Origin: Rhabdornis inornatus
Taxonomy: Eukaryota > Chordata > Aves > Passeriformes > Rhabdornithidae
DNA: 64,000 nt
Direction of reading: 5' to 3'
NCBI GenBank assembly: GCA_013397075.1
Contig: VWZS01008810.1
Span: 1,054,001-1,118,000 of the forward strand
Shown in pieces: positions 10,876 to 22,577 of the stretch (its first letter is position 1; each line of letters starts with the position of its first letter). The position numbers and the translations under genes are program-made. The notes beneath the pieces were generated by a model. The model made no database searches and had not been told where the DNA came from. It worked only from the letters and a program-made list of their open reading frames with translations.

Positions 10876-13314
10876 GAAAAAAGAAATGAAATATTCTGCT
10901 CCTGGCTGAATAGCAGTTTTATCCTACAAAGTGCAGAACACAGATGCAGTATTTGAGAATGTCCAGATTGCAAATCCATCTATGAACTGGCCAGTCATTT
11001 TCTTTATATGCAGGATTTTTTGCTTGTGACCTCCTTAAAAGATTTCTGTTTCAATGTTAGGTTGTAAAGTTGCTAAAATACAAATTGCTAATTAAGGCAA
11101 GTGTGACTTGCAGTAACTTTTAAAGCTGACATTTGAATTATATTCAGTAAAATAATATTTGTAAAATACTTTTCTCATACCTTAGGTTTTATGCTGACCA
11201 CAGGCAAGCAAAAATTGTCATGTTTTTTGTCCCGAACTGTGTTTTAGATTTTCTATATCTGTAAAGCAAAAGCTGAGACATGATAAAATTAATTGTAGGA
11301 AATGTTAAGAAAATAATTGAATAGTGCTTCCATTTGAGGCCTACTGAATTCTTTCTTTTTTGGCTGTTAAATCTTTCTGTTTCAAGCTCTTCATGAAAGT
11401 CATCTGTCTTTAGCAGATGTAGCTGAAAAGTTAGAATTATAATTGAAATGGGACTGGCTTTATTGGATGTGGTAGCAAGAAAGAGGTTGTGTTTCAAGAA
11501 ATTAATGGGATCATCTGTCACAGAATATGCTGCCTTGTCTTGCAACTTTTCAGGCTTGTTCTGCTAAAGCTTGTTCTCCTTCCTGTTACCTGTAAGATTT
11601 CCCATTTTCTTTTCACACCATGGGGAGAAGTCATGATTTTTGGTGTATGACTCCTCTGACCTATTTCAGATCTTTCTTTTAGGGTAAGATGTGCATGCAG
11701 GTGCTTCCAAATGCTTAGAGCCCTTGCACTTTGTTGAAAGTTACATTAAATAATATAAATTTTTGTATAATGTACAAATTAGCGATGCAAATACATACAG
11801 AAACATTTTTTAGGGCTTACTAAATTCAACTTTGGCTGAGACTTTAATCTGAAAAAATATTTTATTTTAGGCTCTACATCAATATTTCAGTTGTATGTGT
11901 TTGTCTCATCCCTATTCCTCTTAGGCAGTTTACATTTTTAAGTAGTGGAATGCAGTTTGTATAGTGACATTTGTTTAAGGAAAACTTTTCATTGTTGTGG
12001 ACCATAGATTTTCTGTCCTATTATTCAGAATTTAAAGAAGATATTTGAATTTTGCTTCTTTGGAATAGTTTTGCTTCCCATTGGTATTCCTAACCTTGCT
12101 TACAAATGTTTTATTGAGCAGGGGCTAAAACATGAAAATCCATCTCTCTTCTCAATTTCTTATACTTAAGCATGTAAAACAGGACTTTCTGTTGCTTCTT
12201 CTCTTTCTGGCCTTGTCAGTCGTGATTCTTATGTGTCGCATAGTCTAAAATGCAGTGGAAGAATGGGGAAAAACTTCTTATAAAACATATGAATGTAGTC
12301 TGTTTTTCATCAGGGTGTCATTATATAGCGATGAAAATTGATTAATAACTGATGTTGGCTTTTTGTCTTGTTTTGATGCATTTTTCCCCCAAAGTATTGA
12401 CAGTGGTAACCTGAATTCCCATGATAATGGTGTGTACAGAAAACCTTGGGATGATATTCCAGGTACTACAGCTGATGTCTGTAGTGCTCAGTCAGCAAGA
12501 AGGACTGGAGAAAAGATGCTGGAAGTTATTATTTCCTTTAGCAGGGAAGGAAAGTGGTGGCACAAGGGACATTTACACCTCTTATTGCAGTGCCTCTGCA
12601 GCAAAGAAAGCAAACAACCCTGCCAATTTCAATGATTCTGTGATTCATTCAGATCATCCATAACAGATAACAATTTACATACTTCATGCACCTTTAAGCA
12701 CAGATGCAAACAGTGGCAAACTCATACATCTGTATGTATGTGAAAGAAGAAATAAACAGATGAATACAAGCTGGTCGGATTTACTTCAGGGAATTATTTG
12801 GGAACAGGAGAAAAGCTATCATATCATAAAACAACCCCCCTCCCAAACAACAATTAAAAAGAAAGTGTAATACTGACTCTTTCCACAGTGACCTAGATGT
12901 CAGATTTAAAAAGAAGTTATCCAAAATGAAAACTTATAAACGAAATAAAAGCTAAGAAAGACGTTTAAGTGGGGATAAAAGAGTCAATGGGGGTGGTTCG
13001 GTGTCTCAGACTAACAAAAACCATCAGCCACTTTTCTGTGTGTGTAAGATGAAAGGAATGATAGTTTTAATGCCTTGGTCTACTTATTGACAAAGCTGTT
13101 TATTGTTACTTAACCTAAAGTTTTTCATTTGGGATTTCCTTAATCTCTGTTTATAAATACAATCCAAAATTAAACATTTGTACCTCATTTTCCCAGAGAT
13201 CACCTCAGGAAATCGATCGTGTACCTATAATCACAACACAGGTGGATGGAGCTGTGTGAACACTCAGCAAGTAGTTCCTGCAGCTGCACATTTCATTTCC
13301 TGCAGCTGGCATTG

Positions 13315-13384
13315 TGATAGATTTTTATTCCCATAACGGATTTATGTTCTGATAGATTTTTAATCCCATAATAGATTTATATGT
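13315..13384. repeat. 35-bp tandem duplication
   Basis: TGATAGATTTTTATTCCCAT starts at 13315 and recurs as TGATAGATTTTTAATCCCAT at 13350. The remainders of the units (AACGGATTTATG and AATAGATTTATA) also match, so two near-identical 35-base units lie head to tail. Confidence 0.85.
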
Positions 13385-16300
13385 GGTGAAATGCCAACAG
13401 TGTATGCTTCCTTCTTGATTGCCAAATAGTGCATTTCCCTAGAAACACACCCTCAAGATGTACAAATTATTCATGCACAATTGTGCAGGAGGGAACAAGT
13501 TAAAAGCTGAAAATAAGAAGGACCCTTAGCAAAGCTGAGTAAAAAGCCTTTCCATGTCTGTAACTGTCCCACTCTTTGTGGGCTAAGAAGGATAGAAGTA
13601 GGGACTCACAGGAAGGAGGATTATACCAAGGGTTCCACTGAGCCTGTAATGGTCACTTGTTACCACAGAAAACACTATCACATAAATCCTTCCATGAACA
13701 CAAATAAGACAGAAAAATTTCCACAGAACTGGGAAATGAAAGAGCTTTGTCAACTCTGTGGGCTTTAAATCTGAAACAATATTTTTGCTTCTTTGCACTC
13801 ACCCTGATTTTAATGTGAGATTCTATAGACAAAGGTGTATACAGTCTATAGGAACCTTTTCTCAAAAGCAAATTAAAGGCACTTTAAACCAGTTATCCCA
13901 TGGCTTAAATACCAAGGAACTAGAACTTCTGGAATGCATTGCTTCAATAAATAAATTCAGAAAACTGGAAATAATTTGGAGTGAGAGATATTTGAAATGT
14001 AACCATAGCTTCTGAGCAAAAGGTCAGCGAGGTGGTGAGAATTCTTCCCAAGCCCATGAAACTGCCTGATCTTATCCATAAAGCTGATCCTTCTTGCTTA
14101 GCATATTAAATAACTTCAAACAAACCAGCCCTGTCAACCTAGATTGACCATGACCAACAAGGATTGAACGAGGTTTTCAACTTCAGAAAAATTGCTAATG
14201 GGTGTGATAGGATACCCCCTCAGAGCACTTCCCCACAGCCTACTGTGTCTGTTACAGCATCCAAGGCGAGGCAGTTCAGCCAAGGTGTCTGTGTGATAGC
14301 CCTGCTCGAGGGAATGCTTATAGCAGATGGTTTAATGGCATTTGCTAAATGGAGGGCTAAGCACTTTCTGCTCTTTCACAAATGCCGTGAGAATGCTATA
14401 AATAAATATTTAAGTAGCAGTAGCTTTAAGCTTTTATTCTCATCTATCCATACCTGATCTGTGGCCAGATATCGGTAGACCTGCTTTGTCTGTGAAAAAC
14501 AAAGCCTCCTGAGACTCCTAAATGCTGCCCTTGGTCTTGGCCAAAACTGACAGCTTTCTAATAATTCCTAATGAAAAGTCAGTTAATTACTGAATTCTTT
14601 TAAATTTCAGTTGTGTCTGGTCAAAACATTAGAAACAGCCACATAAGGAGGATGGCAGAATGTAGATTTGGAAAGAGGGACAAAATACAACATTTGAAAC
14701 CATTACTCTGAAATATATGCAAAGTTCAGTTGAATCTCATATTCATTTTTAGGAAGCCATTTGCTTGCCAGTTTCTTCCTCCCTTGTCTTTCAGTGTTTA
14801 AAATTCTTATGAAGTAAAAATACCTATCTCCACATTAAAATACTTCCTGTGTTAGAAGGGAGCTAAAGGGACTTTAACAGAAATACCTGGAAATAACACA
14901 ACAGCACTTGAAATGTATTGGAGCTAGGCCATCTGCAGTTGGATGCAATATGCTGCTTTATGGATGCCAAAAATAGACAAAAATTCTCAACATAAACCAG
15001 AAGTGAGTGCCAGTATTCCAAAATGAAGCAAGATGCATGAAACATTTAATTATCATTTTTCTGAGACACAGTGTGAAAGGGAGATCTCATTTCAAACAGA
15101 TGAGGATAGGCAAACAGAAGAGGCTCAGTTTCATTCTGTAGAACTAAAATATTTAAAAGTAAGTGCTCAGGCATTGTGAAATGTGAAGCCCATAATAATT
15201 TCAATGTCTTTCTGCTTTGTAGCAATCATTTCCCTTAAGAAATTCTAGACTGGAAAACTGAATGTTTATGGGAAAACGTCTGATACACTGAAGGCTTATA
15301 TGGCGTGAAATTCATCCTGTGTGGTAGGTCATTTGCTGGAACATAAAATGGGTGGAGAAGACATCAAGCCTGAGAAAATCACAGGAAAAAAATGGATCAG
15401 TGACCTGTCTAACATTTAAAGTGTGGTCTTTTTCCCTTGACACAGTAGGGGATCTGGCAATAGCAGGTACTGGTATCAATGGGCATTCACTGTGATCCAT
15501 TGTACTCTCTGTTGGTTCTATCAGTACAGACAAAATCTCTCAGTGCTACTGAGCTTTAATTTATGGATTTCCTGGTGTCAGACAGCATGGAAAAAGGAAG
15601 GAAGTATCTTCATGGTTACACTTGTTCTGTTGCTAATTTTTTATTTGATTTCTAAGTAGCAGAGTCCTAAACCTCTGCTCGTATAATTGGGATCACTCCC
15701 ATCAGCTCCTACATGTAACAGAGCTGAATTGCTGCAAAGGTGATGTGCACCTGCATGTCTTGGACATCAAACTGAACATCTTTGCTGGACCTGAGAAAGA
15801 AGATGAAGGCTGGAGACACCAGCAAGTGCTGAATGATGGAGAACTGTTTGAGGAAGGATTAGCATCTTGAACTTTCTCCATGATCCTAGAAGCCAAACAG
15901 CAACCAGGCAATCCTTAACCAAGAGAAGGAAAGCCTGACAACAATCAGTGTCTAAAGCAGGCTCAAGCTCTTGAAACCCCACCTTCACAATGCACAATAG
16001 AATGTGTGAAAAAATGTGAAACACACAGCGACTGACAAGAAAATTTACTGAAGAATGAAAAGTAAATAGTTTAGCTAACAAGATGAATTATAATACATAG
16101 AAGCAATTATTTTTTTATCGGAAAGGAAGAGACAAAATGCTGAAATGTAAAGTGAGGTAAGGCTAGATTGGCTCACTACTAGGGAAGAACTAGGGCTATG
16201 AGAGTGGGAGAAAGGCATGGAAAATAGGAGGAGTAATGGTGCTGAGTGACTACATCACAGAGCAGTTCCACCAACAAGCATTTTTGCTCATTTGTGGGTA

Positions 16301-16872
16301 GCCTTGGGAAGAGAAACTATTCATCCTCAGAATTGTAGAACATAAACATTTATCAACTCTAACTTTGTTCAGTAAGTAGGCTCAATAAGGCAAAGTTAAA
16401 TTTTCAAGGCCCTTGCAGCTCTACAAAACCATATTCTATTCCCAGTCTAGAAGAAAAAATGTGGGCTGAGTTTGTTGTCCAATCAAAACCATCTAGTGCT
16501 ATTAGAGTATGCTTTCTGGCACTCAGATGTTGTTTTAGATCTCCTGTTTCTTCCACTTGTTGTAATTTGCCCATTTTGTGAAGATGTCCCAGACAGTTCA
16601 GGGATTCACAAATGGTTGTAAATAACCATTTAGGCAATGTAATTGAACTGTTCCTCTTTTACAGACATTTTTATCTCTGATGCGGCTCGCCTTTTCCACC
16701 CGAGCTCGGCTCGCCCAGCTAGCTCTCCAGGCGAGACCGGCGCCGAGAGTGGGCCGCCTCCCGGATGGCAGAGAACCAGGAGTGCGGCTAGGGCTGAGAG
16801 CCCTCTTGGCTGACAGCGCGTCCGGGGAAGAATAAAGGATCCAGGGGAGTCCTTTTGTGGGTCCAGGATAAG

Positions 16873-16878
16873 TTTATT
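16873..16878 (-). terminator. LTR polyadenylation signal AATAAA
   Basis: The minus strand reads AATAAA here, about 80 bases downstream of the TATA-like box, as expected for a short retroviral R region. A second AATAAA on the plus strand near 16832 is probably coincidental. Confidence 0.65.
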
Positions 16879-16958
16879 GGAGGGACGGGAGGAACAAAAA
16901 TTAACCAAAGCGGACAGGAGAACACCACAAAAGGCACAGAGAAAGGACTTGCAGCAAC

Positions 16959-17220
16959 TTAAATACGGGCCCTCCCCCAGGGGAGGGGACATTACAGCAA
17001 CCAATCGCAACAGCCTAGGGGCGGAACACAAGGCGGGACTGAATACATAATTAACCAATGGGGGAAACATAGGCGGGGAATACACAGAGACATCCAATGA
17101 GTAACCGAGGAGGACAGAACATACTGGAAGTTTGGGAGGGGCCAGGGGGGATTGACAATCATAGGGGAGTGGATAAGGGTGACGGATGGGGAACATTCTA
17201 GAGGAATGGGAGGGGATTGG
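16959..17220 (-). promoter_or_regulatory. LTR U3 promoter: TATA-like box, GC palindrome, CCAAT boxes
   Basis: On the minus strand a TATTTAA box lies at 16965-16959. Immediately upstream is the palindrome CCCTCCCC-CA-GGGGAGGG (16970-16987), which could bind Sp1/KLF proteins. Further upstream are inverted CCAAT boxes (ATTGG on the minus strand) at 17005-17001, 17059-17055 and 17098-17094, and a forward CCAAT at 17220-17216. This spacing fits a pol II promoter whose transcription would start about 25-30 bases past the TATA box, near 16930, and run toward lower coordinates. Activity is inferred only. Confidence 0.65.
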
Positions 17221-17342
17221 GGCTGACTGATAGGGTAAAGGTGGGAATTAGGGCAACCACTACTATAATCAATAGGGGGTTTTAACGTAGGAACAAACCA
17301 CTTAACAAAGAGAAAACAGAAGCAAAATAACACGATGCAACA

Positions 17343-20300
17343 GGTCTCTCTGTGGCATTCTCCTCCATGTTGCCATGGTTTAGCAACCGTGCCTGAATTT
17401 TAGATCTCATTTCTCCCACCCCTCAATCTTATAGTACATTCCTAAATGTTGTCTTTCTTCAAAATTTGTATTTTTTTTTCTTCTTTTAATGTTGTATTTC
17501 CTATCCTGCTGCACTTGGAAATCCTCTCACTTTATAGAGATTAGCATGATCATCATCAGTGTCCAAACACAAATGTGCTTCTTCCACAGAGGCCACAGGT
17601 CAAGGTGCCTCTAGGTAACCAGTCCCTTACCCAGCATGATGCTGAGGTGGTTTGTGGCACCCTGTTTCTACTCCCTCCTGAAACAAACCATGTGTAGTGA
17701 TTCTGTGGGTTTAGATACTGCTCAACAAGCTGTGCTGTTAAATGGGTTCTCAAGAAGTAAAGCAACTTTCAGATCATAGAATCTCCCTTATCAGCAGTCA
17801 ATGATGATGTCAAATCTCGCATGGGCATAGATAAAAAAAACCCCAGAGATAAGGTTTTTTTCAGAGTTTTAAGGACTATATATTTGAGGTTTCCCTGAAG
17901 AGAATTATACCACTTTGTTTATGCACACACATAAATACACATGCACACATGCATACATGTATACATATCTATACTAGAAGGGATTAGATACATTTTCATT
18001 GAAACAGTGTCCTAACACCTTGCCAGTCATTAGTACACACTTTTAAATTTTAACCCAAAAAGCAACATGTAACACTTGCACCTCTTTTGTATGGTCGTAC
18101 TCTGAGTTTCTAAGAAGATCTTACAGAAATAAGTCCTGCATATACATCATCCCTGTAATGTCTCAATCTTTTCTTTGGCTTATGATTACAGCTTGCATTT
18201 TTTCAGAGAGTTTGCTATCATTTCTGGATGGTACAGAATCAGGCCATTAATATATTTGCTCTGTACTGAACAAAATTCACACAAGATATGGTAATAGCTA
18301 TATTTGTCACAGAATTATTTAATATTTCAAAGTGAATTTAAGATGGGAAAGGAAGCTTACCAAAAAATATACACAGTCTTTAAATATACACTATTTGACA
18401 GTCAAGTGGTAAGGGAAGGTCACTCTGAGCAGTGGACAACAGTTTCCCAGATCCTTGCTAGCTTCCTCTTATTTATAAAATCATCTTATGGAAAAAATAA
18501 AAAAAAAGCAGCATGTTTTTAATATTATACCCAAAGGGCACTACTTGCATTGGTGTAGTTCAGCAGTTATTTTATCTAAAAGACATTACTGGGAACTTGC
18601 CACTTCTAGAATAATCCAAACAACCTCTTACACGTTTAGAACTTTCCCCAGAATTTTACTTTCCATTATTTTCCAAGCTAATAAAATGACAGCTTGAGGA
18701 GGCTGTCAACTTGCCATATGTATTCCTAGCTATGTCCTGCATATTTAATTTATTTCTATGTTTTAGAATGAAAAACAGGCCAATAAATCATTCTAATGTA
18801 CACAGATGTGGCTAAGATTACGTCCTGTTCTCTACTATTTCTTTGCATGCTCTAATCTGGATTTATCTTGACTGGATTCTTTACTTATTGCAAGTGATTT
18901 AGGGAAAAGTCCATGCCTTCGCATATGCTTGAGTGGTTCCTAGAACAACAGAATTTTAAATGTGAGTACAGCCTTAGGGCATTTTTGGTGACTAAATATG
19001 GACTTTTACAGTCAAACTAATGTACTTTGGAAAAATGGGTAGACAACTACATTACAACTTACTGAAGTAGGGGTTAACATTTGGGGTGCTAATTTCAAAA
19101 ATCCTAAAATAAACAAACACCTCCGCTCCCCCTGAAAAAAATCAGCATGAAGATACCAAAAAGAGGATTTTTCTCTGTGTAATCAAATCCCTTGGAAACA
19201 ATTCTGCCTGGATAGTTCTGTGGAGAAGTTAGGTCACATTTGGCTAACATCACTTTATTGTCAGGGTAACCTGCTCCTTTGGCCCCTCTTGCTTGCTGTG
19301 TGTGTCTGTGTATGGGTTTGTGTGTGTTTATCTGCACTTTTCCACAAAGGCTCACTAATAGCCTGTGTTGAGAATCTTGTAAAAGAGTTGATTTTTATTT
19401 TTTTTCTTCCTGTATCACTGCAGGTGCTTTAGAATGATATGGGCCAAAAGGTTACTGAAGGCTTCTTTGATCCTGGCATTCATTTTGGTTTCTTTTTCAA
19501 GGAAACCTATTTTCAGTATAAAAGATTGAGGACTGCTAGGCTGTTTTGCAGACTCTGAAGTCTGTGCTGTAGAAAACAGCCTTCCAATAATAATAACTGT
19601 ACAGAGTAATTTCAAAATAACCTCCTATTATCTAGTCAATAAGGAACAAAGAACAAGAACATTTCTTTTGGTTTTTGTTTCTTAATCTGAAAGAAATCCA
19701 GAATTTAAGAGCTTTTTGGCCTTTTCAAGAACAACAAGTTCACATGTGATTTAGTCATATAGCTGCCATAAAGTTGTGGTACTGTGCTTTCTTAAGAGCT
19801 CTGTTATTAGTTTGATATCTAAAACATCAAAATAAATGCCATGGTGCTACAGATTATTCCAAGAACTACACACAACTTCAGAAGATGTCAACTTTTCCTA
19901 TGAACTAGGTACTTCTATGAGTGCAGACAACACTAAATTATTTGTGATTTTAAAACAGTGAGAAATATAACATTCTTAACCAACCCAGTGTATGTTACAC
20001 ATCGGAGGTATACAGTGCTCTGAATAAACTATCCCAGTAACACATGTATAAACAGCAAGTTCATGTAGCAAGTTGTGTCACCTCACAGAACAAAATCTCT
20101 CCAAACTAGAGACATCATAAGTTGACTTTGGGGTTGCCCAGACCTGGGACTAGCTGGGACTGGACCAGACCCCAGCACAATTTGTGAAACAAGGAGTCTC
20201 AGCTTTTAATAAAGACAGTGATGCAGCACAAGGGTCCAAGCACAGCATAGCTAATGTCTGTAAGGGCTCAAGCAAAAACTAAGGCACTTGAGTTGGAAGC

Positions 20301-20429
20301 AAAACTCATTGAGCTTAAATTTTAGCCTAAACTGTGAAGGCACTGGCATTTCAAAATCAACTAACAATGATATTTAATAAGTTGAGCTAATTGGTAGTAT
20401 TCTGCAAATGGAGAAGAGAAAAGAGGGGG
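17343..20429. other. Unique AT-rich non-coding DNA
   Basis: No gene or interspersed repeat was supported. It contains an AC/AT-type simple repeat at 17920-17968 and a degenerate TG run near 19297-19330. GATCATAGAATCTCC near 17774 resembles a CR1 tail in reverse orientation, but nothing beyond it matches. Confidence 0.5.
17920..17968. repeat. Degenerate AC/AT microsatellite
   Basis: Alternating purine-pyrimidine sequence made of ACACAC, ATACAC, GCACAC and ATGTATAC blocks; an old, interrupted dinucleotide repeat. Confidence 0.8.
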
Positions 20430-20890
20430 GAAAAGTTCTGGGTAATGTCAAACATATTAGCATAACCTGAAGTATATTAAAAAACTGAGGAATAATTTTA
20501 AAGAAAAAATAATTAAGCACATGGAGGTAAAAGCAAAATAGGATAAAATGCAATATTAGGTTACCAGAGACTGATCTTGAAGTTCAGCCCAATATTTTTC
20601 TTTAATAAAAATGGATTTTTTAGACTAGAGAAATACAGTAGATCTATCTGGATTTCAGTAAAGTGTTTGATATGCTTCCACATAGGAAATTACTAGTTAA
20701 ACTGAAATAAATGGGAATTAGAAGAAAAATTGCAAGGTGAGTTAGGAGCTGGCTAAAAGGAAAACTTCATGTGTTTTGCTTAAAAGGGAATTCTGAGGCT
20801 AAGAGGAAGTTACGAGGCAGTCATAAAGGATCTATGTTGGGCCAATCTTATTTAATATTTTCAGTAGAAATCATTGACTGAGAAAGATAA
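20430..20890 (+). mobile_element. Old CR1/L3-like LINE, reverse transcriptase fragment
   Basis: One frame reads IYLDFSKVFDMLPHRKLLVK (20641-20700), the RT motif usually written YLDFSKAFDTVPHKLL, followed by RSWLKG and, near 20830, a degraded GSMLGQSYLIFSVEI in place of GSVLGPLLFNIFIND. The DNA upstream (AACATATTAGCATAACC and GGATAAAATGCAATATTAGG) also matches the finger region of this lineage. The copy is AT-rich, holds several stops and differs in wording from the other CR1 copies here, which suggests an older lineage shared with other sauropsids. It stops before the FADD catalytic box; both ends are missing. Confidence 0.82.
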
Positions 20891-21883
20891 CATTGTTTTA
20901 AGAGCACCTGTTGACGACCTGGAGTTGTGGCTCTCCATGCTTGAGGGCCGCACACTGTCTTTCAGGAGAACCAATCTGGCTTTCATCCGGCTCTTGTGGG
21001 ACTGCCTTTCCCAAGAAGAGTCTGGCACATGCAAGACAGGCATTGCTCAGTTTTTCAGCGAGGCAGAAGCCATCTCCCATCTCACTGGGACATGCCAGCT
21101 CCTCTCCTGCCCATCACTGGGTATGTGTTTAGCAGACCTGAAGCTCCTGGCAGGGCATCATCTCATGGGGTACTCATAAAAAAATCTCCCAAGGAGCATT
21201 CATCAGAGCCATAGAGCAGCATTAGCCCAGAGTTTTGCCTGAGACAACCTGCCCAGCCTCTCAGCAGGGCATATTAACTTCAGCACAGTGCGTGTGAAGG
21301 CTTTGACAGGGCTCCTGGGTCAGACCTGGCATGTGGCTGCCCAGGCTGGCACTGTGACTCAGATGTAGACAAGCTCCAAGATCGTTTTGTTTGTTTACCC
21401 TACCAAATAAAGTCTGAGGAGAAATTGAATTATATGATAATTGCAGGACTGGAATCATAGTAAATTGTTTCCTTAAGTAAAAGGAAACTGGATTTGATGC
21501 TCCTCCCAGTCTTTTCTCCTAAGCTTCTAAGTCATGCCTAACTGACTGTGTGGCTCTTCTGGCAACAAAGCCTTGTCAGGGTGGTCCATAGTCAAAGTTG
21601 TACACTTAATTAATTCTTGAAGATAGCTTTCTGCCATCTTTCTGCAACTTTGTGATGTTGGAAGAGTCTCTAGGAGGAATATTTAAACTGTTTGTGGTCT
21701 GGATAGAAGAGACAGTAAGAAACAACTTTGCCAAAAGTTAAGCACAACCTAATGAGAGCTGTACAAGAAACATTAAGGGAATGGAATTTCTGCCTGAAAG
21801 AGGATGCAGACGTTCTGAGGGAGCCAGGAAAGCAGCACTTTGGTAGAGAGGCTGTGTGCCTCTATTGGAAAAATAAAGAGTCA
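20891..21883. other. Unexplained block, GC-richer at 20906-21380
   Basis: Immediately after the old LINE fragment the composition changes to GC-richer sequence with CTCTCCATGCTTGAGGGCC, GGGACTGCCTTTCCCAAG and CATGTGGCTGCCCAGGC. Several overlapping frames of 60-100 codons are open on both strands, but none has a recognised domain. An AATAAA lies near 21405. It may be a fragment of another mobile element or unique DNA; I could not assign it. From about 21440 to 21883 the sequence is ordinary AT-rich DNA. Confidence 0.5.
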
Positions 21884-22088
21884 TGGATTGGCTTTTCATG
21901 GCAAGGTTTAGGTAGTGGGGTCTACAGGGGTGGCTTCTGCAGAAACAACTCTGCAGACTCCCTGATCAGTGACGAAGGTGAAGGAGGACATGGTCCAGGC
22001 ACCAGAGCTGAGATTCCTCTGCAGCCTGTGGTGAGGACCATGGGGAGGCAGCTGTCCCCCTGCAACCCATGGAGGCGCACAGTGGAGT
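21884..22088 (+). mobile_element. Avian ERV LTR fragment (TguLTR5-like)
   Basis: The segment starts TGGATTGGCTTTTCATGGCA and continues AGGTTTAGGTAGTGGGGTCT, ACAGGGGTGGCTTCTG, then GGCAGCTGTCCCCCTGCAAC and CCATGGAGGCGCACAGTGGA. These phrases match my memory of an abundant passerine LTR family of the LTR5 type. Only the 5' part is present: homology stops where a different LTR in the opposite orientation begins. No internal viral sequence is attached. The family name is from memory. Confidence 0.65.
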
Positions 22089-22384
22089 ACATTGGGGTGA
22101 TGCTGTTTGTCTTTCCTAATAAACATTGTGTGTGATGGAGCCCTTCTTTCCTGAAGAGGTCCAAACGCCTGCCTGTCATGAGAAATGATGAATGAATTCC
22201 TTGTTTTGTTCTTTTGTTTTGCTTGCATGCACAGCTTTTGATTTCCTGTTAAACTGTCTTTACTTGAACCCTCAAGTTTTCTCACTTTTACTCTTTTACT
22301 CTCCCAATTCTCTCCCCCATTCCCCAAGAGGGAGTGAGAGAGTGGCTGTGGTGGTTATTTAGCAACTGGGATTAAACCATGACA
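22089..22384 (-). mobile_element. Avian ERVL-type LTR fragment
   Basis: On the minus strand the element begins TGTCATGGTTTAATCCCAGT at 22384 and continues with CACTCTCTCACTCCCTC, GGGGGAGAGAATTGGGAGAG, AAAGACAGTTTAACAGGA, AGGAATTCATTCATCATT, AGGAAAGCAGGG-like and GGCTCCATCACACACAATG segments, ending near ACCCCAATGTACTCC. The opening and this order fit the common avian ERVL-type LTR family. Only the first 296 bases or so survive; the rest of the LTR is absent and the plus-strand LTR5-like fragment abuts it. Confidence 0.7.
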
Positions 22385-22415
22385 AAAAAAGCAGGAATGG
22401 AGCCGTTTTAAAGAT

Positions 22416-22577
22416 TTGGGTTTTTTTGGTGTGTTGGGTTTTTTTTTGTTTGTTTGTTTGTTTTGTTTTGTTTTGTTTTGTTTTATGTTTGTTTGTTTTT
22501 GTTTTTATTTTTGGTTTGGTTTTGGTTTGGTTTGGTTTTTTTTGGTGTGTTTTTGTTTTTGTTTCTGTTTTTCTTTT
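22416..22577. repeat. GTTT/GTTTT-rich simple repeat
   Basis: About 160 bases made almost entirely of G and T: runs of TTTG, then TTTTG, then GGTTT units. It sits between two minus-strand LTR fragments; on that strand it reads AAAC/AAAAC/AACCA, so it may have grown from an A-rich internal part of the LTR at 22578-22793. Confidence 0.9.

Larger units (their letters stand above)
9041..16677. other. Unique non-coding DNA, 7.6 kb
   Basis: No gene or repeat copy could be supported. It holds a T-rich run (9637-9663), an AATA run (10861-10875) and a 35-bp tandem duplication (13315-13384). Near 12625-12645 and 10597-10612 there are short octamer-like strings that resemble CR1 tails but are too short to call. 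The stretch 14190-14320 and the stretch 15690-15990 are somewhat GC-richer than their surroundings and unexplained. Confidence 0.5.
16678..17342 (-). mobile_element. Solo LTR of an endogenous retrovirus
   Basis: A sharply GC-richer block of about 665 bases sits in AT-rich DNA. Read on the minus strand it begins TGTTGCATCGTG, continues through a C-rich U3 with several CCAAT boxes, then a TATTTAA box, an AATAAA signal about 80 bases later and a GC-rich U5 that ends near GAGCCGCATCA. The order TG, U3, TATA, AATAAA, U5, CA is that of a retroviral LTR. No gag, pol or env sequence and no second LTR flanks it, so it is a solo LTR left by recombination. A long minus frame (16630-17196) crosses the LTR but is not a gene. 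The flanks TATCTC and GGTCTC share four of six positions, a possible decayed target duplication. The family was not identified. Confidence 0.8.

Noticed and set aside
12590..12650. CR1 3' end suggested by TTTCAATGATTCTGTGATTC
   Set aside because: Only the octamer-like string matches; the preceding 200 bases do not follow any CR1 3' UTR I know.
15660..15868. Plus-strand frame of about 70 codons after a pyrimidine-rich acceptor-like stretch
   Set aside because: No known domain and no partner exon; the opposite strand is equally open (104 codons at 15767-16081), which argues for chance or composition.
16630..17196. 188-codon open frame on the minus strand, the longest in the window
   Set aside because: It lies inside the solo LTR and crosses the TATA box, CCAAT boxes and polyadenylation signal. 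GC-rich LTR DNA has few stop codons, and the peptide shows no domain.
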